The translations under genes were made by a program, and so were the position numbers. A stretch of DNA of 5,152 nucleotides from JACMMS01 sp043772865 (GTDB lineage: Bacteria; Pseudomonadota; Gammaproteobacteria; Burkholderiales; Methylophilaceae): the NCBI GenBank assembly GCA_043772865.1, contig JAYVFU010000057.1:1-5152 (forward strand). The letters run 5' to 3'. The notes under the pieces were generated by a model. It searched no databases. It was not told the origin of the DNA and saw only the letters and a program-made list of their open reading frames with translations. Positions 1 through 5,152 of the stretch are shown here, piece after piece (position 1 is the first letter of the stretch; each line of letters opens with the position of its first letter).

Positions 1-39
1 GGTGAGGCTAGTGAGTCAGGCACTATTAATGATGAGTAA
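1..39 (+). CDS. 3' end of an unidentified upstream gene (partial)
   Basis: Frame 1 is open from the window edge to a TAA at 37-39 and encodes the acidic tail GEASESGTINDE. Eight of its twelve codons follow the RNY pattern typical of coding sequence (GGT, GCT, AGT, GGC, ACT, ATT, AAT, GAT), whereas frame 2, also open here, uses rarer codons such as AGG, CTA and ATA, and frame 3 stops at once. The fragment is too short to name. It lies 51 bases before the first pilin-like gene on the same strand, so it may be the previous gene of the same operon. Confidence 0.45.
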   Translation, partial: GEASESGTINDE

Positions 40-90
40 ATTCAAACATAAGCTAATAAATCAATTTCTTGGATATTTGTATTTACCAAC

Positions 91-1140
91 ATGATGATAT
101 TCAAAATGTCGTGCAATAAACAACAAGGCTTTATTGTTGTTCTCGCACTTGTGCTTACTAGCTTGGCTGCTATTGCTTTTATTTTTAACGTGATTAATTT
201 ATCTAATTCTCGAGAAGCGCGTGTTAGCAAAACTGGGCAAGCGTTAGTGTTAGCAAAACAAGCTTTGATAGGTACTTCTGTCGGAAGTGATAATATGCCA
301 GGTGCTTTACCATGCCCAGATACCAATAATGATGGTACCTCTAACACATGTAGTGCGGGCACTTCAATTGGTAGATTACCTTGGAAAACGCTTGGGTTGA
401 CCGATTTACGTGATGGCGATGGCGAGTGCTTATGGTATGCAATTTCTCCAATATTCCGTAATACACTTGCTATTAGCACTCGGGGTAGTTCACAACCTGC
501 ACTTAATACCAATACACTTGGGTCAGTGCAAGTGCTTAATGAGCAGGCTCTGCCTGTTGATACAGTGATTGCAGTAATCATAGCTGCTGGCTCACCATTA
601 AGTGGGCAGAGTCGTACAGATTTAGGTTCAACTGTTTGTGGTGGTAACGTTACGGCTTCAAACTACTTAGATGCTTCAAATAGCATTAATAATGCTACGG
701 GCAACAGGTCTGGTAATAATCTGAAATTTATCATGGGTAAGATAGATAATACTTTTAATGATAAGTTAATTTATATAACCCTAGAAGATTTATACAATCC
801 GCTTCGCAAAAGAATAGCGAGAGAAATGATGGGGAATTTTGGCGTTTATAAAGGCTTAAGTAGTTATTATCAAAACCAAGCGAAATACCCTTGCCCTGCC
901 ACTTCAGCCGCAACTGGAACTCCAATGTCTAACTGTAATACGCCGCCATACACTGGCTTTATTCCTTATTCAGATGCAGGTATGAACTACACAACATTAG
1001 GCACTTGGCTCATGAATAATGGATGGTTCACTTTGACAAGTTACATTTATAACTCACCAAGCATCATTAGCGTAGCGGTTGCTGGCGTGGCTTCATCATC
1101 AACTTGCTCAGCTAATTTAGCTACAGTAACCTGCCATTAA
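91..1140 (+). CDS. Type IV pilin-like (PilX/GspK-like N-terminus) protein with duplicated LPCP domain
   Basis: A 349-residue protein with a prepilin-like N-terminus: a short basic leader ending QQG13, then F14 and a hydrophobic helix to about residue 36. Mature position 5 is Leu, not the usual Glu, as is typical of GspK or PilX-type minor pilins. It is predicted to be cleaved by prepilin peptidase and held in the inner membrane or a pilus, with the rest in the periplasm. Residues ~50-240 form a domain with LPCP (73-76), C87, GRLPW (94-98), CLWY (113-116), a VIAVIIAAG strand (159-167) and FNDKLIYIT (222-230). A shorter copy follows at ~241-349: YPCP (266-269), C282, GFIPY (289-293) and GW (311-312). 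The mature part has eight cysteines, so disulfides are likely. The domain is shared with the next gene, one base downstream. In-frame ATGs lie at 91, 94 and 106 and none has a good Shine-Dalgarno site; 91 is the longest choice and 106 would still leave an eight-residue leader. Exact role is unknown. Confidence 0.85.
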   Translation: MMIFKMSCNKQQGFIVVLALVLTSLAAIAFIFNVINLSNSREARVSKTGQALVLAKQALIGTSVGSDNMPGALPCPDTNNDGTSNTCSAGTSIGRLPWKTLGLTDLRDGDGECLWYAISPIFRNTLAISTRGSSQPALNTNTLGSVQVLNEQALPVDTVIAVIIAAGSPLSGQSRTDLGSTVCGGNVTASNYLDASNSINNATGNRSGNNLKFIMGKIDNTFNDKLIYITLEDLYNPLRKRIAREMMGNFGVYKGLSSYYQNQAKYPCPATSAATGTPMSNCNTPPYTGFIPYSDAGMNYTTLGTWLMNNGWFTLTSYIYNSPSIISVAVAGVASSSTCSANLATVTCH

Positions 1141-1141
1141 A

Positions 1142-1861
1142 ATGATGATGTTAAAACTAAATAAAGGCTTTACCTTGGTGGAAATGGCTGTGGTACTAGT
1201 GATTATTGGATTGCTTATAGGCGGTTTGTTAATCCCATTATCAGCACAATTAGACCAAAGAAATTATTCTGATACTCGAAGAAGTATGGATGAAGCCAAA
1301 GAAGCATTAATTGCTTATGGTATGTCACATGGTTATTTGCCTTGCCCTGCAATTTCAGATCAAAATGGCGCAGAAGATAGAGATGCCACAGGAAATTGCA
1401 CTGGTAATAAGCGCGTTGGATATTTACCTTGGGCGGAGTTAGGTATAGCCAAGCTTGACAGCTGGGGACATCTATATAGATATTCAGTCACTTTAACTTA
1501 CGCAAATAAAAATTTGAAAATCAGTATTATTCCTGCAGCGACCCAAGATATAACCATTACAACACGTAATACTGCTGGCACAATGATTAACTTGAGTAAC
1601 GGCAACGCCATACCTGCTGTGGTTATGTCTTTTGGTAAAATTGCAGGTGGCGCAACTAATAATGATGGCACTATCGTGGCTGATGTATCTGCTACAAATG
1701 TGGATGAAGATAGCAACAACGCAACCATAGGCAGAACTTATATATCGCGTGATATTAGTGAAAATTCTGGCGTATCTGGTGGTGAGTTTGATGATATTGT
1801 TACTTGGTTATCACCCAATATTTATTTGAACCGCATGGTGAGTGTCGGACAACTCCCGTAA
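1142..1861 (+). CDS. Prepilin-type N-terminal cleavage/methylation domain protein (pseudopilin-like)
   Basis: A 239-residue protein with a textbook class III signal: leader MMMLKLNKG9, cleavage before F10, then FTLVEMAVVLVIIGLL with Glu at mature position 5 (E14), which prepilins need for assembly and methylation. After the helix (to ~residue 33) comes an extracytoplasmic domain with EALIAYG (54-60), LPCP (66-69), C86, GYLPW (93-97), DSWG (106-109) and RYSV (113-116). A PAVVMSFGK strand (158-166) and a C-terminal FDDIVTWLS (216-224) follow. C68 and C86 are the only cysteines and probably pair. The domain matches the preceding protein, so the two likely act as partners in a type IV pilus or type II secretion-like pseudopilus. 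At 239 residues it is larger than a major pilin such as GspG. Three consecutive ATGs (1142, 1145, 1148) follow the upstream stop by one base with no clear Shine-Dalgarno site, which suggests translational coupling. The specific system is not identifiable here. Confidence 0.9.
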   Translation: MMMLKLNKGFTLVEMAVVLVIIGLLIGGLLIPLSAQLDQRNYSDTRRSMDEAKEALIAYGMSHGYLPCPAISDQNGAEDRDATGNCTGNKRVGYLPWAELGIAKLDSWGHLYRYSVTLTYANKNLKISIIPAATQDITITTRNTAGTMINLSNGNAIPAVVMSFGKIAGGATNNDGTIVADVSATNVDEDSNNATIGRTYISRDISENSGVSGGEFDDIVTWLSPNIYLNRMVSVGQLP

Positions 1862-1871
1862 CTAGAGCTTC

Positions 1872-2618
1872 ATGAACGACAACCAACTCCTCCGTTATAG
1901 CCGCCATATTCTTTTGCCTCAAATAGGTTATGAAGGTCAAGATAAACTCATCAATAGCCATGCCCTTATTATTGGGGCGGGTGGCTTAGGTTCGCCAACT
2001 GCGCTGTATTTAGCTGCTGGTGGGGTTGGTAAGCTCACCATTTGTGATTTTGATACTGTAGATTTAACTAATCTACAACGCCAAATTATTCATACCACGC
2101 AATCAGTGGGCACAAACAAAGCTGTTTCAGCGCAACGCACATTGCACATGATTAACCCTGAAGTGATGGTTGAAACAGTGCAAGAAAAATCAACTGAAGA
2201 AGCATTTACCGCACTTATACAAGGTGTTGATATAGTCATCGATTGTTCGGATAATTTTGCAACGCGATACGCGTTAAATAGAATTTGTTATCAGCTTAAA
2301 AAACCTTTGGTATCTGGTGCGGCCATTGGGTTTGAAGGACAAATTACGGTATATGATTTTAGAAATGAAGGCAGCCCTTGCTACCACTGCCTTTTCCCTG
2401 ATACTGGTGAAAATTCTGAAACACGATGTGCAGATAATGGTGTATTTGCGCCGTTGGTCGGCATGATAGGCACTACGCAAGCCGCCGAAGCGATGAAATT
2501 ACTACTGGGTATAGGCACTAGCTTGCAAGGACGCTTGTTGCTATTGGATGTACTCAGTATGGAATGGCGCGAAATTAAGTTAAAACGTGATGCAACGTGT
2601 AAAGTGTGTGGCGTTTAA
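1872..2618 (+). CDS. moeB: MoeB/ThiF/HesA-family sulfur-carrier adenylyltransferase
   Basis: A 248-residue cytoplasmic enzyme of the E1-like family, close in length to E. coli MoeB. MoeB adenylates the C-terminal glycine of MoaD for molybdopterin synthesis; ThiF does the same to ThiS for thiamine. Visible features are RYSRHILLPQ (8-17, R11), the nucleotide-binding GAGGLG (35-40), DFD (59-61), NLQRQ (67-71), GTNKA (80-84, K83) and DCSDN (124-128, D127). These match the ATP-binding Arg, Arg, Lys and Asp of MoeB. Zinc ligands are C170 and C173 (CYHC) and C243 and C246 (CKVC). C186 in TRCADNG matches the conserved crossover-loop cysteine. There is no C-terminal rhodanese domain, so sulfur must come from another protein. 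All key residues are present, so it should be active. It starts 10 bases after the pilin gene, with a weak AGAG at 1864-1867. MoaD versus ThiS as partner cannot be settled from this sequence; neither gene is in the window. Confidence 0.93.
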   Translation: MNDNQLLRYSRHILLPQIGYEGQDKLINSHALIIGAGGLGSPTALYLAAGGVGKLTICDFDTVDLTNLQRQIIHTTQSVGTNKAVSAQRTLHMINPEVMVETVQEKSTEEAFTALIQGVDIVIDCSDNFATRYALNRICYQLKKPLVSGAAIGFEGQITVYDFRNEGSPCYHCLFPDTGENSETRCADNGVFAPLVGMIGTTQAAEAMKLLLGIGTSLQGRLLLLDVLSMEWREIKLKRDATCKVCGV

Positions 2619-2671
2619 ACGCTGTTACTTTATCCAAGCCAAATATCGCTAAACCAAATATTGTAAAACAT

Positions 2672-2697
2672 AAGCCTATTTAACTTTAAATAAGCTT
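2672..2697. terminator. Possible bidirectional terminator hairpin between convergent genes
   Basis: An inverted repeat pairs AAGCCTATTT (2672-2681) with AAATAAGCTT (2688-2697) around a six-base loop, with one C-A mismatch. It lies between the convergent moeB and glycosyltransferase genes and contains the glycosyltransferase stop codon (2676-2678). On the minus strand it is followed by ATGTTTTAC, a short T run. The stem is AT-rich and weak, so this is a tentative call. Confidence 0.3.
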
Positions 2698-3584
2698 CTG
2701 AGTTTAGAGACTAACGGGTGCAGCTTCATTTTTACATAGAGCTCATAAGCATCATGAGCGCCTAATTTAAACAAACCATCGGAGGGAACATTGAATTTTT
2801 TGAATAATTTATACAGCTGTAAAGTATAAACAATAGGCGCCTCATTACAGGCAAAATGGATCATGCACGGATGGATTGTTTGATTATTGTCTACCCAAAT
2901 ATAGCTGCAAAAACCTTTAGTGGCATCCATCTTCATCGTGCCAGATTTGGCACTAAAATAACGCGTTAAAAAAGTAGCATCATTTTGTATTGGCGCAATA
3001 TCCATTTGCGTCATCACAATATTCATCACATCTTCATCGGCATAAGGGATTCCACCCGCGATTTCATGGTAGTTTGCCGTCACCTCACGAGCCGCTTCAA
3101 ATACGGTGGTGCATTGCGGTTTATAGAAAACGGCGTGCCCAGCGCCTCCTAACTCCACAAGTTTGGTCTTATTAATTTTTTTTAATATGGCCACTCTATC
3201 TAAACCAAAAGTGCCTTTTCCATCTGTGTAGTATCTGCCAATTGCGCAATAAGGCTGATTATTCCACGCGTCAACATATGGCTTTACCGGTTTAAATACC
3301 AACACGTCAGAATCAAAAAAAACGGTATTTTTAAAGGGTGAATAAATATCAAGGTACACTTTATGAACAAAGCCTTTTAAACCGGCTTTTTCTTCAATGA
3401 CATAATCAAAATAGGGTGCTACCAGCTCACCTACTTTTTTCGAGCATGCAATTGCAATGGGCACACCAGGGTTGCTAACACGCAAAGAAAGCGCTAGGCC
3501 GATCGCTTTTAAATAATCGTTTTTAGTTGCTAAAGTTAAGATACCTAAATCTAAACTTTTTAAATCATTATCTGCAGCATTCAT
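2676..3584 (-). CDS. GT-A fold glycosyltransferase-like protein (nucleotide-diphospho-sugar transferase)
   Basis: A 302-residue soluble protein resembling GT-A (GT8-like) sugar transferases. An N-terminal strand LGILTLATKNDY (13-24) leads to VPIAIACSKK (41-50). FFDSDVLVFKP (89-99) then contains the DSD motif that in this fold binds metal and nucleotide-sugar. GGAGHAVFYKP (146-156) and PYADEDVMNIVM (180-191) are likely acceptor-side or catalytic segments, and HPCMIHF (238-244) is a late conserved-looking His motif. No signal peptide or membrane segment is seen; a basic C-terminus could touch the membrane. The start chosen is ATG at 3584; a TTG directly before it (3587) is also possible, since GGAA at 3595-3598 is 10 bases from ATG and 7 from TTG. 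It lies 114 bases downstream of the GT4-like gene on the same strand, so the two probably build the same surface glycan. Sugar donor and acceptor are unknown. Confidence 0.8.
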   Translation of the reverse strand: MNAADNDLKSLDLGILTLATKNDYLKAIGLALSLRVSNPGVPIAIACSKKVGELVAPYFDYVIEEKAGLKGFVHKVYLDIYSPFKNTVFFDSDVLVFKPVKPYVDAWNNQPYCAIGRYYTDGKGTFGLDRVAILKKINKTKLVELGGAGHAVFYKPQCTTVFEAAREVTANYHEIAGGIPYADEDVMNIVMTQMDIAPIQNDATFLTRYFSAKSGTMKMDATKGFCSYIWVDNNQTIHPCMIHFACNEAPIVYTLQLYKLFKKFNVPSDGLFKLGAHDAYELYVKMKLHPLVSKLRSLFKVK

Positions 3585-3594
3585 CAAATTTTAA

Positions 3595-3598
3595 TTCC
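3595..3598 (-). promoter_or_regulatory. Weak ribosome binding site (GGAA) before the GT-A gene
   Basis: On the minus strand GGAA precedes TTG (3587) by 7 bases and ATG (3584) by 10. It supports initiation here but does not decide between the two start codons. Confidence 0.4.
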
Positions 3599-3634
3599 GC
3601 CCTTAATATTCAAAAACATCCTATCAGACCTATA

Positions 3635-3657
3635 AATAGCTCACTAAACAAGCTATT
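3635..3657 (-). terminator. Hairpin between the two glycosyltransferase genes, possible weak terminator
   Basis: A perfect 7-bp stem pairs AATAGCT (3635-3641) with AGCTATT (3651-3657) around a nine-base loop, 42 bases past the stop of the GT4-like gene. On the minus strand it runs into TATAGG rather than a clean T run, so it may slow or partly stop transcription, or stabilise a processed mRNA end. No convincing promoter for the downstream gene was found in the rest of this 114-base gap. Confidence 0.25.
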
Positions 3658-3698
3658 ACAAAATTAATACCATTGGCTAGTTCGAAATTTTAAGCCAT

Positions 3699-4766
3699 TT
3701 AACCACGTAAAACTTGTCTTACATGAGCAACAAAACTAGCTAAGCTCTCATTTTCATTTTTAACTGAGTATTTAAGGCTTAAAGCTTGTGTAGGCATCAT
3801 TGGAGCATTTGTATGCTGATCTAAATAGGCTACTTTAGCTAAAATCTGTTCTACATACGACCGAATATCGCCAGCTGCCACTTCTATAAAGATAGGCGAT
3901 TCCCAGTACTCTTTAGCTCCTTCCCCAGTATAACCGATTACAAAATTGCCTGTTAAAGCCGCCTCAACTGGGGGTAATGGGCAACCTTCAAACTCACTAA
4001 ATGACAGGAAAATTTTTGATTTATTTAAAAGCGCAATAACACCCGATTCACTTAATCCATCAATCGGCTGTATTTTCCAATTAGATGGCAATCTATTGTT
4101 TATAAACGAGATAACCAGGCCACTGTGCCTAGCTAATTTACGCGGCATATAGGTAATTATATTTTCTTTATTGGGCGATGGCTTAAATTTATTCACATCA
4201 ACAGAATAATAAATACGTTGTATTTTTGCCGTGCAACTTGGAAAAATAAGCGAGATACAAGCAGAAGTATCGTCAGAGATTGACAAAATAATGGATGCAT
4301 TTTCATAGGCAAATTTAATATCCTCAGGCGTATACATACAAAGCGGAATGTTAATTGAATAGCCATTTTGCACAAAAATAGCGTACTTAATCCCAAGCTT
4401 GTGCAGCATTTGCGCGTGCGGCACTGCCCATATTTCTGGAATAACAACAAAATCACTGTTAGGGTTTAGATACAAATCTTTTTTAAAGCTGGCTTGATGC
4501 TCAAACCAGTCATGTTGAAACTGCATATTCTCAGGATGTAATACAGCACTGGTTATTTCGGTAGAAAACATCTGATTAATAATCTGTGATTGCTTATAAA
4601 TCACTTTATCACCACCCGCTTTATGGGTTGATGCATGCAGCACATAAATAATGTTGATTGGTTTTTGAGTATCTACTGCATTATTGAGTTGATATACAAA
4701 AGATGGAGTAGCTCTATACTTTCTAACAACGGCTTTTAATTGAGTGATAATTGATGATAAAGCCAA
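3699..4766 (-). CDS. GT4-like (GT-B fold) glycosyltransferase
   Basis: A 355-residue soluble protein with a two-domain GT-B layout. The N-terminal half has INIIYVLHAS (37-46) and a Gly-rich KAGGDKVIYKQ (49-59), followed by DFVVIPEIW (105-113) and FVQNGYSI (131-138). After YYSVDVNKFKPS (186-197), the usual link between halves, the C-terminal half has YMPRKLARHSG (206-216). It also holds SEFEGCPLPPVEA (257-269), where E260 and E268 form the EX7E motif typical of GT4 retaining enzymes. GYTGEGAKEYW (278-288) follows. The role is sugar transfer from a nucleotide-sugar, probably to a polysaccharide or LPS intermediate on the cytoplasmic side; specific sugars are unknown. Length is normal and the frame intact. 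The start is TTG, because AGGAG lies 6 bases upstream and no in-frame ATG occurs before residue 66, well inside the N-terminal domain. It is divergent from the acyltransferase and upstream of the GT-A gene. Confidence 0.85.
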   Translation of the reverse strand: MALSSIITQLKAVVRKYRATPSFVYQLNNAVDTQKPINIIYVLHASTHKAGGDKVIYKQSQIINQMFSTEITSAVLHPENMQFQHDWFEHQASFKKDLYLNPNSDFVVIPEIWAVPHAQMLHKLGIKYAIFVQNGYSINIPLCMYTPEDIKFAYENASIILSISDDTSACISLIFPSCTAKIQRIYYSVDVNKFKPSPNKENIITYMPRKLARHSGLVISFINNRLPSNWKIQPIDGLSESGVIALLNKSKIFLSFSEFEGCPLPPVEAALTGNFVIGYTGEGAKEYWESPIFIEVAAGDIRSYVEQILAKVAYLDQHTNAPMMPTQALSLKYSVKNENESLASFVAHVRQVLRG

Positions 4767-4772
4767 AAAATA

Positions 4773-4777
4773 CTCCT
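4773..4777 (-). promoter_or_regulatory. Strong ribosome binding site that fixes a TTG start
   Basis: The minus strand reads AGGAG, then six bases, then TTG at 4766-4764. The near-consensus Shine-Dalgarno at optimal spacing is the main reason to accept TTG as the start of the GT4-like gene. It is the best ribosome binding site in the window. Confidence 0.75.
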
Positions 4778-4792
4778 AATGCAATCTATAAA

Positions 4793-4820
4793 ATAATACA
4801 GTCAAAAATAGTGCGGGCAA
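4793..4820 (-). promoter_or_regulatory. Candidate sigma-70 promoter for the glycosyltransferase genes
   Basis: On the minus strand a -35-like TTGCCC (4815-4820) is followed after 16 bases by a -10-like TATTAT (4793-4798, five of six consensus). Transcription would start near 4786, giving a leader of about 20 bases that contains the Shine-Dalgarno site. The AT-rich setting makes chance matches common. Confidence 0.35.
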
Positions 4821-4902
4821 AAAAACAATAATAATTTTACTTAAGAATTTTACGTTAAGACCAGCATTAAAATGAATTAAATTTATACTGGCTAAGCCTC
4901 AG

Positions 4903-4931
4903 TTTACACAAAACAAGCAACGTGCTTCAAT
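4903..4931 (+). promoter_or_regulatory. Weak candidate promoter for the acyltransferase gene
   Basis: A -35-like TTTACA (4903-4908) is separated by 17 bases from TTCAAT (4926-4931), which matches four of six -10 positions. It lies 36 bases before the acyltransferase ATG. A better -10 match, TATATT at 4936-4941, lacks a well-placed -35. Tentative. Confidence 0.2.
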
Positions 4932-4967
4932 ACGTTATATTTATTATTGTATGAAATCTCTTAGCTT

Positions 4968-5152
4968 ATGAAATCTACCTCTGGTCATCATTTTATTGCC
5001 CTTGACCATATCCGCGCTTTAGCCGCTTTATTAGTCGTTACTTGGCACTTTATTCACAATGCAAGTGGTGTGCCTATCCCTTTTTGAATACATGCCATCA
5101 CTTGCTGCATTTCCATTCGCACTGTTTGATGAGGGCCACACAGGCGTAGCAC
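4968..5152 (+). pseudogene. Acyltransferase-3 family (OafA-like) membrane acyltransferase, 5' part, frameshifted and cut by window end
   Basis: The ATG at 4968 opens a frame with FIALDHIRALAALLVVTWHF, the first membrane helix of acyltransferase-3 proteins, including the conserved Arg (R16) and His (H27). These inner-membrane enzymes O-acylate surface sugars such as LPS or exopolysaccharide, which fits the adjacent glycosyltransferases. The frame stops at TGA 5085-5087 after 39 residues. Directly after the stop, in another frame (from 5086), the sequence continues as EYMPSLAAFPFALFDEGHTG and on to the window end, which reads as the continuing family sequence. Removing one T from the T5 run at 5081-5085 joins them as VPIPF-EYMPS. 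So this is a +1 indel: a true pseudogene, a sequencing or assembly error in a homopolymer, or, less likely, slippage. An in-frame TAG at 4962-4964 rules out an earlier start. There is no good Shine-Dalgarno site. The rest of the gene lies beyond the window. Confidence 0.75.

Noticed and set aside
42..581. Long open frame on the minus strand (179 codons) antisense to the first pilin-like gene
   Set aside because: It lies mostly opposite a convincing pilin-like gene, has no recognisable motif, and its composition reads as the reverse of the plus-strand coding sequence.
1498..1728. Minus-strand open frame within the second pilin-like gene
   Set aside because: Shadow of the plus-strand coding sequence; the hydrophobic look comes from antisense of Asn/Asp/Thr-rich codons.
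2274..2480. Minus-strand open frame within moeB
   Set aside because: Fully inside a gene with intact catalytic and zinc motifs, and with no motif of its own.
2639..2661. Direct repeat CCAAATAT (2639-2646 and 2654-2661) after moeB
   Set aside because: Only eight AT-rich bases in two copies; likely chance, with no array or attachment-site structure.
2990..3175. Plus-strand open frame inside the GT-A gene
   Set aside because: Antisense shadow, rich in His/Pro/Arg, with no domain and no ribosome binding site.
3946..4152. Plus-strand open frame inside the GT4-like gene
   Set aside because: Antisense shadow covering the region that encodes the EX7E motif on the other strand.
4193..4456. Second minus-strand open frame inside the GT4-like gene
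   Set aside because: Same strand but another frame; the GT4 frame carries the family motifs here, and this one has none.
4819..4825. A7 run in the divergent intergenic region as a terminator T tract (minus strand)
   Set aside because: No stem precedes it on the minus strand; more likely AT-rich promoter upstream sequence.
4767..4967. Riboswitch or small RNA in the 201-base intergenic region
   Set aside because: No recognisable conserved core or strong stem-loop with a terminator was seen; AT-rich promoter-like sequence explains it.

Overview
The window is AT-rich DNA (roughly 40% GC by eye) from a Gram-negative bacterium. Type IV pilin-like genes, a standard MoeB/ThiF enzyme and surface-glycan enzymes fit a proteobacterium. 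My best guess is a betaproteobacterium of the Methylophilaceae type, but that rests on general resemblance of the proteins and is inference. No rRNA, tRNA, CRISPR array or insertion sequence was seen.

Positions 1-2618 form a plus-strand gene string. It opens with the last codons of an unidentified gene (1-39). Two pilin-like genes follow (91-1140 and 1142-1861), separated by one base. Both start with a prepilin signal and share the same extracytoplasmic domain (LPCP, second Cys, LPW, WG/Y). The first carries a full copy plus a second, shorter copy, and lacks the Glu at mature position 5; the second has one copy and keeps that Glu. Ten bases later comes a complete MoeB/ThiF-type adenylyltransferase (1872-2618). 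The tight spacing suggests one transcript, although the enzyme has no obvious functional link to pili.

Positions 2676-4766 hold two minus-strand glycosyltransferase genes, convergent with moeB: a GT-A type enzyme with a DSD motif (2676-3584) and a GT4-like, GT-B type enzyme with an EX7E motif (3699-4766). The latter starts at TTG behind a strong Shine-Dalgarno sequence. A 201-base divergent intergenic region (4767-4967) carries candidate promoters. It leads into the 5' end of a plus-strand acyltransferase-3 family gene (4968 to window end), whose frame is broken by one extra base in a T5 run at 5081-5085. The glycosyltransferases and acyltransferase look like the edge of a locus that builds or decorates a surface polysaccharide or LPS.

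I found no clearly new system. The most unusual items are the pilin pair with its duplicated cysteine-closed domain, its linkage to moeB, and the frameshifted acyltransferase.
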